Position numbers and translations under genes: made by a program. The notes below the pieces were generated by a model. That model was not told where the DNA came from. It saw only the letters and a program-made list of their open reading frames with translations, and searched no databases. Positions 1 to 8,108 of a stretch of 49,692 bases of DNA are shown here, piece by piece (positions within the stretch are counted from its first letter, which is position 1; the number at the start of each line of letters is the position of its first letter). The stretch comes from Bacillota bacterium. GTDB lineage: Bacteria > Bacillota > Clostridia > Lachnospirales > Lachnospiraceae. Where the stretch lies: the NCBI GenBank assembly GCA_023423045.1, contig JAFAGA010000080.1:1-49692 (forward strand), given 5' to 3'.

Positions 1-31
1 TTTAAAAGAGCCTTCGGATATTGATAAAATT

Positions 32-50
32 GCCTGAATAACAGGCTTAT
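32..50 (+). terminator. Possible terminator of an upstream gene
   Basis: A 5-bp GC-rich stem (GCCTG at 32-36, CAGGC at 42-46) with a 5-base loop is followed by TTATTTGG. A reading frame open from the window edge stops with TGA at 35-37 and could be the last 11 codons of an unseen gene, but that is too short to judge. Confidence 0.35.
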
Positions 51-142
51 TTGGCAAACAAAAAATTACATAAATATCATTTTAGAAAAACAATGAGAAA
101 GTTGCCAACGTTTACTTGACACAAACATTTTCAGGGCGGCCC

Positions 143-171
143 TTGACTTACTGCCAAGACTAATGTATAAT
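143..171 (+). promoter_or_regulatory. Sigma-A promoter of the BusR-like gene
   Basis: TTGACT at 143-148 and TATAAT at 166-171 are separated by exactly 17 bases, and the coding start follows about 60 bases later. The spacer carries GCCAA at 153-157, at the same offset from the -35 box as in the promoter of the neighbouring transporter. A further GTTGCCAAC, an odd-centred palindrome, lies at 101-109. Confidence 0.75.
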
Positions 172-228
172 CGCAGCAGTTTAAGAAAACTGTCCAGCTT
201 AAGCTGCTTGATGAAAAGGAGCCTTCCC

Positions 229-858
229 ATGGTAGAGAACACACAGGTAAGCGTATCTATTCCAAGATACCAGCAAATTGCAATTGAAATAGCTTCTAAA
301 ATAGTAAATGAGGAATACACCATCGGTCAAAAAATACATGGCCGGTCATCTATTGCAAGCCAATACAACGTATCTCCCGAAACAGCACGCAGGGCCTTTT
401 GCATTTTGTCCGACCTGGATATTATAACGCCCGAAAAAGGAAGCGGGATGGTTATTAAATCCAGAGATAACGCCATTGAGTTTTTAAATCAATTCTCAAA
501 CCGCAAGACAATAGAGACAATTAAAATTGCCATTACACAAAATATTGAACGGCAGAAAAAAGAGATTAGCAGCTTAAACACCAATCTCGCCGAATTGATT
601 TCAGCAACCGAGCACTTTCGTTCTATGAATCCGCTCATGCCATTTTCAATACGCATCACGAATCAATGTAAATATTTGAACAAGTCCGTTCAGGACATAC
701 AGCTATGGCAGCATACCGGCGCTACCATGGTTGGTATAAAACGGGATGATGTGCTTCTTCGTTCACCGGGACCCTACGCTGTTCTTCAGGAAAATGATAT
801 TATCTATTTTGTATCTCAGGAAGATGCTGACCAAAAGCTCAGGGAATTTTTATTTTAA
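229..858 (+). CDS. busR: BusR-like regulator, GntR-type HTH with RCK_C domain
   Basis: This is a 209-residue transcription regulator. Residues about 8-80 form a GntR-type winged helix (SSIASQYNVSPETARRAF is the recognition region). After a helical linker, about 130-209 match an RCK_C (TrkA_C) ligand domain ending in ENDIIYFV. This pairing is that of BusR, the c-di-AMP-responsive repressor of the betaine transporter in streptococci and lactococci. Its position directly before an OpuA-type transporter operon supports the same job; c-di-AMP binding is inferred. The start at 229 is chosen because AAAGGAG lies 9 bases before it, and the longer reading begins inside the promoter -10 box. A terminator hairpin at 885-922 ends its transcript. 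GCCAA elements shared by both promoters may be its operator. Confidence 0.85.
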   Translation: MVENTQVSVSIPRYQQIAIEIASKIVNEEYTIGQKIHGRSSIASQYNVSPETARRAFCILSDLDIITPEKGSGMVIKSRDNAIEFLNQFSNRKTIETIKIAITQNIERQKKEISSLNTNLAELISATEHFRSMNPLMPFSIRITNQCKYLNKSVQDIQLWQHTGATMVGIKRDDVLLRSPGPYAVLQENDIIYFVSQEDADQKLREFLF

Positions 859-884
859 CGATCCATTCCAGCCTATCTGCATCC

Positions 885-922
885 GGTGGCCTTATTGCAA
901 TTTGATATAGGCCACCTTTTTT
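885..922 (+). terminator. Rho-independent terminator after busR
   Basis: GGTGGCC at 885-891 pairs with GGCCACC at 910-916 and is followed by six T residues. Confidence 0.85.
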
Positions 923-1045
923 GTAATCTTTTTATCTCCGGACAAGTCCCATCCCCTCTGCCCTGCAATAGCTCCCATAGGCGCCTGTAGAGACCAAAAA
1001 TTGCACACTGTTTTGGTTTTTTCTTCCATTTACAGCGTTTATAGT

Positions 1046-1074
1046 TTGACAAAGTGCCAACTCTTATATATAAT
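1046..1074 (+). promoter_or_regulatory. Consensus sigma-A promoter of the opuA operon
   Basis: TTGACA (1046-1051), a 17-base spacer and TATAAT (1069-1074) form a perfect consensus promoter 37 bases before the first gene. Such a strong core promoter fits one held in check by a repressor. GCCAA at 1056-1060 lies in the same phase as in the busR promoter. Confidence 0.85.
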
Positions 1075-1110
1075 ACAAGTTGTTACTTTTTTAAATAGGA
1101 GGAAATAAGC

Positions 1111-2106
1111 ATGAAAAAAAATTTAAAAATTCTTGTATCGGTCCTGATACTTGGCATGACGCTGAGCAGCCTGACCGGTTGTGCAAAGAACAAGGAAACT
1201 AAGGTAATAACCTTCGCAGATGTTGGCTGGGATTCGATATTATTTCATAATGCCGTAGCAGGAACCGTAGCTGAGACTGTATTTGACTACGAATGGACGG
1301 AGATGTCCGGCAGCACTCCAATTACGCATGAAGCGGTCAAAAAAGGTGAGATCGACGTACACATGGAGGTATGGACGGATAATCTGCCAGACTACAAGGG
1401 TGATATTGATAAGGATGAGCTTAAAGAGTTAGGTATTAATTTTGATGATAATGCACAAGGCTTCTATGTTCCCCGGTATGTCATTGAAGGTGACTCCGCA
1501 CGCGGAATCGAACCCATGGCACCTAATCTGAAAACGGTTGCCGGTCTGAAGGACTATGCTGTTTTATTCAAGGATCCCGAGGAGCCGTCCAAGGGTATCA
1601 TCTACGGTGGCATTGCAGGCTGGTCTGTTACCGAGATCATGCATAAGAAGTATCTGCACTACGGCCTTGATGAGAACTATAACTATCTTGAGCCCGGTAC
1701 GGACGCTGCAACAAGCGCTGTGCTGGTATCGGCCTATGACAAGGGTGATCCTGTGGTAGCCTATTATTGGGAACCCACATGGCTGCTGGGCAAATATGAT
1801 TTTGTCCTGCTTGAGGATGAACCCTATGACGAAGCCCTGTATTTTGAAGGAAAAACCGAATGCCCTTCTGTAAAGGTTACTGTGTGCGTCAGCAATGTTT
1901 TTTATGACAATAACCCTGAGTTCTGTAAGTTCTTATCCAATTACCGGACCTCCTCGGCATTGACCAGTGAAGCGCTTGCCTATATCGAAGAGACCGGTGC
2001 TGATTATAAGACTGCCGCCAAGTGGTTCCTGAATCAACACCGTGATATGGTGGAAACATGGTTGTCCCCGGATCAGGCGAAAACACTGTTTGATGCCATC
2101 AGCTAA
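1111..2106 (+). CDS. opuAC: Glycine betaine/proline ABC transporter substrate-binding lipoprotein
   Basis: This 331-residue protein is the extracellular solute receptor of an osmoprotectant importer. It starts with a lipoprotein signal peptide; the lipobox LTGC places the lipidated cysteine at residue 24. The rest matches the OpuAC/ProX family (type II periplasmic-binding fold), with the aromatic stretches GWDS, MEVWTDN and YYWEPTW that in this family build the cage for quaternary amines. AGGAGG 8 bases before the ATG fixes the start. The permease gene follows after 9 bases. In many related systems the receptor is fused to the permease; here it is a separate lipoprotein. Which compatible solute it binds cannot be told from sequence alone. 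Confidence 0.9.
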   Translation: MKKNLKILVSVLILGMTLSSLTGCAKNKETKVITFADVGWDSILFHNAVAGTVAETVFDYEWTEMSGSTPITHEAVKKGEIDVHMEVWTDNLPDYKGDIDKDELKELGINFDDNAQGFYVPRYVIEGDSARGIEPMAPNLKTVAGLKDYAVLFKDPEEPSKGIIYGGIAGWSVTEIMHKKYLHYGLDENYNYLEPGTDAATSAVLVSAYDKGDPVVAYYWEPTWLLGKYDFVLLEDEPYDEALYFEGKTECPSVKVTVCVSNVFYDNNPEFCKFLSNYRTSSALTSEALAYIEETGADYKTAAKWFLNQHRDMVETWLSPDQAKTLFDAIS

Positions 2107-2115
2107 GGAGGTATT

Positions 2116-2988
2116 ATGGATTGGTTATTTAATTTCCCATTTACAGTTAATTTAGATACCGCGGCCATCGACGAGGGTGTTCGGGGTTTTGCGGCGGCAA
2201 ATTCCGTATTTTTCGGAGGGATCAAATCCCTTCTCACAAGCCTTGTAAGTGCCTTATATTGGATGCTTAGCCACATTCCGTGGTTTGTCCTAATCGGGTT
2301 AGTATTCGTCGTCTCCTGGAAGGCTCACAGACGGCTCCGCTCCGGTATCCTTTACAGCATCCTGATGTGTGTCATCGGCATCTTCGGACTGTGGAGCCTG
2401 ATGAATCTGACTCTCTCTATCGTATTGGCAGGCGTTGTCATAGCGCTTCTTATCGGCTTGCCGGTAGGTGTGCTGATATCCGGCTCTGAACGTGCCAACC
2501 GGATTGTGAGGCCAATCCTTGATATGATGCAGACAATGCCTGTTTTTGTGTATTTGATCCCCGCTGTAATTTTCTTCGGTATGGGCTCGGCATCTGCTGT
2601 CATAGCAACCGTAATTTACTCCATGGTTCCGGCAATCCGGCTTACCAGCCTCGGTATTCGCCAGGTGGATGCCGAGGTTGTGGAAGCCGCACGCTCTTTT
2701 GGCTCGACACGTGCCCAGCTTTTATTCAAGGTACAGGTTCCTCAGGCATTGCCAACCATCATGACAGGTATCAACCAAACCCTTATGATGGCAATGTCCA
2801 TGGTGGTCACCTGTTCCATGATCGGCGCACGCGGTCTTGGCAACGAGGTACTTATCTCTGTTAATCGTATTGAAATAAGCCGCGGCTTTATTGCGGGCAG
2901 CTCAGTAGTTATCCTTGCCATCATACTTGACCGTTTGACACAGGGATGGTTTTCAAAAAAAGAAGAGTCAGGTGGTGAAATCAGATGA
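2116..2988 (+). CDS. opuAB: Glycine betaine/proline ABC transporter permease
   Basis: This 290-residue membrane protein is the channel subunit of the importer. Several hydrophobic segments lie between residues about 30 and 270, and the stretch PAIRLTSLGIRQVDAEVVEAARSFGST is the cytoplasmic loop with the EAA-type contact to the ATPase, typical of ProW/OpuAB. AAGGAGG lies directly before the ATG. The gene ends in an ATGA overlap with the ATPase gene, so the two are probably translationally coupled. Confidence 0.92.
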   Translation: MDWLFNFPFTVNLDTAAIDEGVRGFAAANSVFFGGIKSLLTSLVSALYWMLSHIPWFVLIGLVFVVSWKAHRRLRSGILYSILMCVIGIFGLWSLMNLTLSIVLAGVVIALLIGLPVGVLISGSERANRIVRPILDMMQTMPVFVYLIPAVIFFGMGSASAVIATVIYSMVPAIRLTSLGIRQVDAEVVEAARSFGSTRAQLLFKVQVPQALPTIMTGINQTLMMAMSMVVTCSMIGARGLGNEVLISVNRIEISRGFIAGSSVVILAIILDRLTQGWFSKKEESGGEIR

Positions 2989-4160
2989 GTGACATAATTA
3001 TTGAAGCAAAAAATGTAACAAAGCTATACGGCGTACGCCGTGACGAGGCAGTCTCCATGCTGCGTCACGGTGCCGCAAAGGATGAGGTCTACCGCAAAAC
3101 AGGTGTTACTGCAGCCCTGTATGATGTAAGCCTTGAGATACCACGCGGTAAGATATTCGTTATCATCGGACTGTCCGGTTCGGGTAAATCGACTATGGTG
3201 CGGTGCTTTAACCGGCTCAACCGTCCAACCTCCGGCACGATACTTTTTGATGGAAGCAATCTTATGGAAATGTCAAGGAAGGAGCTTTGCGACTTTCGCC
3301 GTAAAAAAATCGCCATGGTATTCCAATCCTTCGGCCTGATGAGCCACAGAGATGTTCTCGGAAATGTCGCCTATGGTCTTGAAGTGCGCGGCATTGGACG
3401 CGCAGAGCGGGAGCAGCATGCCAAGGAGGCAATCTCCCTGGTAGGGCTTGACGGATGGGAGCATAAATCCTGTGAACAGCTGTCTGGCGGCATGCGTCAG
3501 CGTGTCGGCCTTGCCCGTGCCCTTGCTAATGACCCGGAGGTGCTGTTGATGGACGAACCATTTTCCGCACTCGACCCACTGGTACGCAAGGATATGCAGT
3601 TTGAGCTGCTCTCAATTCAGCGAAAGCTGGGGAAGACAGTGATATTCATCACCCATGACATTGACGAGGCCTTTAAACTGGGAGATACCGTGGCCATTAT
3701 GCGTGACGGCAGGCTTGTGCAGGTCGACACACCGGAGGGCATGAGTGCAAAACCGGCGGATGACTATGTTCACCGCTTCATCGATTCGGCAGACAAATCA
3801 AAGGTTCTTACTGTTCGCCACATCATGATCACCCCAACAAGCATGATAAGACTCAGCGACGGTGTTGATCATGCCATGAGGGAAATGCGCAAGAACGGGT
3901 TATCCTCCGTTTATGTGGTTGACGACAAAATGCAGCTGAAAGGAATATTGACTGTGTCTGAAGGCATGCGTGCCAAAAAGGAAGGTCTGGGCATTGCAGA
4001 TGTAATGATTCAAAAGGTGGATACAACAACCGCTGACGTCCTTGTGCAGGATATCATGCCATTGGCAGCGGAAGCCCCCTATCCTATCGCCGTTGTAGAT
4101 TATAGACAGCGGCTGACAGGAATCGTAACCCGGGCCAGTGTGCTCTCTTCGCTGATATAG
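2985..4160 (+). CDS. opuAA: Glycine betaine/proline ABC transporter ATPase with CBS domains
   Basis: This 391-residue ATPase powers the importer. It has the Walker A motif GLSGSGKST (about residues 62-70), the signature LSGGMRQRVGLARAL, Walker B VLLMDEPFSALDP and the H-loop FITHD. Residues about 275-391 are a tandem CBS pair; in OpuA-type ATPases this region senses ionic strength and, in several Firmicutes, binds c-di-AMP. With the BusR-like regulator upstream, both transcription and activity could respond to c-di-AMP; that is inference. It is the last gene of the operon, followed by a perfect 14-bp terminator stem. Confidence 0.93.
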   Translation: MSDIIIEAKNVTKLYGVRRDEAVSMLRHGAAKDEVYRKTGVTAALYDVSLEIPRGKIFVIIGLSGSGKSTMVRCFNRLNRPTSGTILFDGSNLMEMSRKELCDFRRKKIAMVFQSFGLMSHRDVLGNVAYGLEVRGIGRAEREQHAKEAISLVGLDGWEHKSCEQLSGGMRQRVGLARALANDPEVLLMDEPFSALDPLVRKDMQFELLSIQRKLGKTVIFITHDIDEAFKLGDTVAIMRDGRLVQVDTPEGMSAKPADDYVHRFIDSADKSKVLTVRHIMITPTSMIRLSDGVDHAMREMRKNGLSSVYVVDDKMQLKGILTVSEGMRAKKEGLGIADVMIQKVDTTTADVLVQDIMPLAAEAPYPIAVVDYRQRLTGIVTRASVLSSLI

Positions 4161-4255
4161 CGTCGATTAGGGATATCAGCCAGGTATTCTTCGCTAAATG
4201 ATAATGCTTCATGTAGAGATATTCAAAATAGATTATACACAGACATTAATGCCTT

Positions 4256-4287
4256 CAAAAGAGAGGCTCAATCGAGCCTCTCTTTTG
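4256..4287 (+). terminator. Terminator of the opuA operon
   Basis: A perfect 14-bp inverted repeat (CAAAAGAGAGGCTC at 4256-4269 and its complement at 4274-4287) with a 4-base AATC loop. The A and T stretches at the stem ends could let it work in either direction. Confidence 0.8.
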
Positions 4288-4397
4288 ATTTATATATATT
4301 AAATCTTTTATTGTATTCCTGTATGCCCCCGGCAAAATTGACCATACTAAAAAATAGTATATTTTTTATCGTATCTTCCTATCGGATCGGAGGCATT

Positions 4398-4508
4398 ATG
4401 AAGCAAACAGATGAACTCAATTTCTTTCGCGGGTTACTTCACGGACTAATTCTCAGCCTGCTCCTGTGGATCGGAATCTTTGCCGGACTCTATTTCGTCG
4501 TTTCTTAA
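4398..4508 (+). CDS. Small single-span membrane protein (36 aa)
   Basis: A 36-codon frame has a clear ribosome site (GGAGG 5 bases before the ATG). It encodes a charged start (MKQTDELNFFRG) followed by one hydrophobic helix, residues about 13-35. I do not recognise the family. Its stop codon overlaps the stop of the convergent membrane-protein gene within TTAA at 4505-4508, so each transcript would run antisense into the other unless it ends within the coding sequence. Confidence 0.5.
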   Translation: MKQTDELNFFRGLLHGLILSLLLWIGIFAGLYFVVS

Positions 4509-5392
4509 TCCTTTGACAATGTGCCCGGAGAGGGGCTCTTCCCAAAGAAGCTCTTTTCTCCTCCAACCAGCAGAATGAGAATAGATAGCAGCATCGCTGC
4601 CATGCCTGTACTGAACAGCTTTCGAAGGAGAAATGAACTATACTGCAGAGCAAATTCATTCAGATGCCGGGGATACAACCAAACTGCATTATACGGCTTT
4701 AGCAGCAATATTCCTGGAAGAAGAAGCAGCATCCACGCCGATGCCATGATGCTGCAATACATATATTTTCTAAAACCGGACCTTTCCCGTTTCAGCCATT
4801 TTAATAAAAATAGACTTAGCATCAAAAATCCTCCGCTCATCAGCCACCACCGCATATGAAATCTTTGATAATTCCTGATTAAGGTGCAGAAAAATCCAAG
4901 TAAAGGCTGGCCTATACTTCTTTCATACTCCCTGCCGACAGAAGTAATATATTCCTCTATGCTTCTTTGCTGCTCCGGGTCCGGCTCAATTTCTTTCTCC
5001 AGCAGAAAGCTTTCAATCTTCTGCTTCAGTCTGGTCTCTATCGTATCAACTGCAGGCCGGTAAAGGTTCCCCTGAACAGAGGCACTGATGTATTCGTTCA
5101 CCTCCCGGATTATTTCGTCTTTCGGAAAAACTTCTTCTATGACATCCAGGGATAAACCGGTGGGTGCTGTCATGGTCTCTGTCTTCCGATATAAATCCTT
5201 CTGCAGATTCTCGTAATAGTGGCTGGAACCCAGCACCTGCCGGACGGCCCCCGGCAAAAAGCCGGTATCCAGTACTATAAGTACTGACAATGCGACATAT
5301 GCCAACATCAGAAAAAAAGACATCAGGCAGCATAACAATTCTTTACTATATTTTACTTTGTCCGCATTATTTCTCTGGGATATTAAATCCAT
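4505..5392 (-). CDS. Multi-pass membrane protein in sortase operon
   Basis: This protein of about 295 residues belongs to no family I can name. One membrane segment lies near the N-terminus, followed by an extracytoplasmic stretch of about 130 residues rich in Glu, Lys and Tyr, then three more hydrophobic segments near the C-terminus (FLMLSLFLLKWL, MLLLLPGILLL, MLLSILILLVGG). The start at 5392 is chosen because AGAGG stands 9 bases upstream; ATGs at 5401 and 5434 have poorer sites. It is the third gene of a leftward operon after an anchored secreted protein and a sortase, so it probably acts with them at the cell surface. This is inference from position only. Confidence 0.75.
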   Translation of the reverse strand: MDLISQRNNADKVKYSKELLCCLMSFFLMLAYVALSVLIVLDTGFLPGAVRQVLGSSHYYENLQKDLYRKTETMTAPTGLSLDVIEEVFPKDEIIREVNEYISASVQGNLYRPAVDTIETRLKQKIESFLLEKEIEPDPEQQRSIEEYITSVGREYERSIGQPLLGFFCTLIRNYQRFHMRWWLMSGGFLMLSLFLLKWLKRERSGFRKYMYCSIMASAWMLLLLPGILLLKPYNAVWLYPRHLNEFALQYSSFLLRKLFSTGMAAMLLSILILLVGGEKSFFGKSPSPGTLSKD

Positions 5393-5451
5393 TCTTCTCA
5401 TCCTCTGCTTTATAAGTTTTTCAAATGCTTGCATATTCAGAACTTTTCGGA

Positions 5452-6192
5452 TTATTCTACCGTCGGCCCTTCAATCTTATCCGCATATACAAATAAACGC
5501 TTATCCTTATTTCCTGCAAATGGTCCGAAGGGATAACAGGTATACATAATCAGGGTCTCTTCCCTGTGGGACAGCATCTCATCCAGCTGATTCTGCGCTT
5601 CCTCCGCAGTCATGATCAATATTTCTTCCACCAGATACCTGAATTCTCCGTAATTGGTTCTGCAGATTATGATATCTCCCGCCTCTGCCTGCTCCAAAGG
5701 TTTAAAGAAGGTCGTATTATGCCCGGAAAGCAAAATACTGCGCCCAAAGCCCGGCAGAAAGCTTCCCGCAAACTGCCCGACACCGGCATGAAGAATTTCC
5801 TTTGTGTCGCCCCAATAAACCGGAACCTCCAGCTGGATTCTATCACAGGAAAGCATGGCATAATGTGTCCCGGGCTCCGGAAACTGAAGTTCACCGATGG
5901 AAAACACCTCTGCCCGGACAGCTTCCTTGCTTTCTCCCTGGGTTCTCATTGTCTCCATCGCTCTTCCATCCCCTGTGGCCGGAAGCTTCTTCTCATTACT
6001 AAGTTCCGGCTGATATATGGTCTTTAATTCAGGTTCCGGGTTTGTATCCTCCCCGGTCAAAACCATGGATACCGCAATCCGCATAAGTTCAATTTTCGGT
6101 AATACCATCACAAAAATGATTCCATACCCCAATATCATGAAAAGGAATGGCATAATTAAATATGCCATCCTGCGAAAGAATTTCTTTTTCAT
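5452..6192 (-). CDS. Class D-like sortase with LPATG in its own stalk
   Basis: This 246-residue membrane-anchored transpeptidase should cut a C-terminal sorting signal and join the protein to the wall or to a partner. An N-terminal helix (residues about 9-32) anchors it. The beta-barrel domain holds His158 (LLSGHN), Cys219 (TCYPF) and Arg232 (DKRLFVYA), so the catalytic triad is intact; the TCYPF context fits class D best. The linker between anchor and catalytic domain contains LPATG at residues 70-74, the pentapeptide that sortases recognise. The start at 6192 is preferred (GGAAAAGAG upstream); an ATG at 6228 overlaps the preceding gene. It lies between an anchored secreted protein and a membrane protein in one operon. 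No typical LPXTG substrate gene is seen in the window. Confidence 0.85.
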   Translation of the reverse strand: MKKKFFRRMAYLIMPFLFMILGYGIIFVMVLPKIELMRIAVSMVLTGEDTNPEPELKTIYQPELSNEKKLPATGDGRAMETMRTQGESKEAVRAEVFSIGELQFPEPGTHYAMLSCDRIQLEVPVYWGDTKEILHAGVGQFAGSFLPGFGRSILLSGHNTTFFKPLEQAEAGDIIICRTNYGEFRYLVEEILIMTAEEAQNQLDEMLSHREETLIMYTCYPFGPFAGNKDKRLFVYADKIEGPTVE

Positions 6193-6217
6193 AATAATCT
6201 CTTTTCCATAATAATTT

Positions 6218-6883
6218 TTATCCTTCATTTTTTAAATTGATTTCCGCCTTTGTCCACTCTATTTTCCCTTCCTCTGGTACTGTCCCCAGAGTTTCCTCCG
6301 GAAGCCGGCTGATATTCTTATTCTCCACTATCTTAGTCCACCTTACATAGGCCAGCAGACAGGACAGAAAGACAGATAAAAGCATAGCACCTGCCGTAAG
6401 AAGCGGCTGATATATGAAGCCGGTCTGGTTAATGGTATTAGTTGCAATAAGGACCGCCTCTCCCTCCGGATTCTCGATATTAATTGTTCTGTCCACAAGA
6501 TCAACGGAGACCGAATAACCGACCTCAGAAGCCGCCTCACTGACCAGGGTCAGGAATTTGAATGCCGTCTCGGAATTTTCAATATTCATAACATCCTGAA
6601 TATGCATCTCTTCCATAAACTGCAATATCTTATCCATTCTATCCAGTACCACAGCTGCCTGTTCCATATTCAAATCCGTTTTATTTCTTATCATTTCGTT
6701 CTCTATCTGATTCAAGTAAGAAACCGGTATATACTTTAATTCACCGTCAACCACAGTCCCTTCCCGCAGCTTGTCCAAAATTAATTCTTCCGCCTCCGAC
6801 AGACCTGTTGCGGCCAGTACCGGCTGTGAACAGAATATCTGAATTCCTGCAATCACAATCAAAATCAACCAAAACCTCTTCAT
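6218..6883 (-). CDS. Secreted, C-terminally membrane-anchored protein
   Basis: The 221-residue product begins with a signal peptide (MKRFWLILIVIAG, cleavage expected near residue 25). It has an extracytoplasmic region of about 130 residues with an acidic helical part and a short beta-rich part. A hydrophobic helix (residues about 165-185) and a charged cytoplasmic tail follow. GGAGG before the ATG at 6883 decides the start. I do not recognise the family. It is the first gene of the sortase operon; the sortase start lies within 26 bases of its stop. It lacks an LPXTG-helix-charge tail of the usual kind, so it is more likely a partner or regulator of the sortase than its substrate. Confidence 0.75.
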   Translation of the reverse strand: MKRFWLILIVIAGIQIFCSQPVLAATGLSEAEELILDKLREGTVVDGELKYIPVSYLNQIENEMIRNKTDLNMEQAAVVLDRMDKILQFMEEMHIQDVMNIENSETAFKFLTLVSEAASEVGYSVSVDLVDRTINIENPEGEAVLIATNTINQTGFIYQPLLTAGAMLLSVFLSCLLAYVRWTKIVENKNISRLPEETLGTVPEEGKIEWTKAEINLKNEG

Positions 6884-7045
6884 CCTTTTGCCTCCGTTTT
6901 CCGCCTTAATTCTATTGGGTATCCATAACTTTAATGTTAATTTTAACCTGATTGTCCAGAAATTATTCATCCTTTTTCTTCCTGCTCTAACCCCGGACAG
7001 GACCTAAGTCTTTTCGCCCAAATGGTGTATTTGTGCAAACAAAAT

Positions 7046-7094
7046 AGGCTGCCCAAAAGAAAATTTATCGAAATAAATTCTCTTCGGACAGCCT
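7046..7094 (-). terminator. Terminator of the opp operon
   Basis: A long imperfect stem (AGGCTG at 7046-7051 against CAGCCT at 7089-7094, with AAGA/TCTT and AATTTA/TAAATT inside). Read leftward it is followed by TATTTTGTTT. It belongs to the recurring GGCTGTCC-type terminators of this window. Confidence 0.8.
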
Positions 7095-7124
7095 TGTAAA
7101 TTCAGGTTTATAAGCTAATATTAA

Positions 7125-8108
7125 TTATTTCTCAACATGATGGCAGGAAACCAGATGACCTTGCTTCATCTCCAGCACAGGCTTCTCCTGTCTGCAGATA
7201 TCGGTTGCCCGAGGACAACGGCCTGCAAAGGGACATCCCTTCGGAGTGTTAATCGGACTGGGAACATCGCCGGTCAAAATCTGACGCATCTTCTGCGCTT
7301 CCTTATCCGGATCCGGAATCGGAACTGCAGAAAGCAGCGCCTGGGAATAAGGATGCAGAGTATTCTCATAAAGCTCATCGCTGGTTGCCAGCTCTACAAT
7401 ATTACCCAGATACATAACCGCAATACGGTCACTGATATATTTAACAATATTCAGGTCATGGGCAATGAACAGGTAAGTCAGGTTCAGCTTCTCCTGCAAA
7501 TCATGGAGCAGGTTGATAATCTGCGACTGAATGGATACGTCCAGTGCTGAAATCGGCTCGTCACATACGATAAACTCAGGCTCAATCGCAAGAGCACGTG
7601 CAATACCGATACGCTGACGCTGACCGCCGGAGAACTCATGAGGAAAGCGATTCGCATGCTCACGGCTTAAGCCTACTAATTCAAGAAGCTCGTATACTCT
7701 CTCCTGACGTCTCTTCCTGTCATGCATTTTATGGATGATCATGCCCTCCTCAACGATAGAACCAACCGTCATACGAGGGTCCAGGGAGGAATAGGGATCC
7801 TGGAAAATGATCTGGGCCATCTTGGAATAATCAAAAAGAGTGCTCTTCTTAATCTCAATATCCTTCTTGCCATGATAGAGAATTCTTCCCTGTGTGGGGG
7901 GATAGATACCCATCAAAACTTTACCCAGGGTTGATTTGCCGCAGCCGGACTCACCAACCAATCCCAGCGTTTCTCCTTTGTATATATCAAAATTTACATT
8001 ATTTACTGCCTTAAGTAGTCCCTCCGATACCCTAAAGTACTTAGATACCTGCTGCAATTCCACCAGCTTGTTCTGATCAGAGGAATTTAAAGGTGTTTTT
8101 TTGCTCAT
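7125..8108 (-). CDS. oppF: Oligopeptide ABC transporter ATPase OppF
   Basis: A 327-residue ATPase, the second of two that power the peptide importer. It has Walker A GESGCGKST, the signature FSGGQRQRIGIARAL, Walker B FIVCDEPISALD and the oligopeptide-transporter C-terminal extension with cysteines in GCPFAGRCPRATDIC, which in this family can carry an iron-sulfur cluster. GGAGG precedes the ATG, and the start overlaps the stop of oppD by one base, so translation is probably coupled. It is the last gene of the operon. Confidence 0.93.
   Translation of the reverse strand: MSKKTPLNSSDQNKLVELQQVSKYFRVSEGLLKAVNNVNFDIYKGETLGLVGESGCGKSTLGKVLMGIYPPTQGRILYHGKKDIEIKKSTLFDYSKMAQIIFQDPYSSLDPRMTVGSIVEEGMIIHKMHDRKRRQERVYELLELVGLSREHANRFPHEFSGGQRQRIGIARALAIEPEFIVCDEPISALDVSIQSQIINLLHDLQEKLNLTYLFIAHDLNIVKYISDRIAVMYLGNIVELATSDELYENTLHPYSQALLSAVPIPDPDKEAQKMRQILTGDVPSPINTPKGCPFAGRCPRATDICRQEKPVLEMKQGHLVSCHHVEK

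Noticed and set aside
2..37. C-terminus of a gene entering from the left
   Set aside because: An 11-codon open frame to a TGA is too short to support, and the stop lies in a hairpin.
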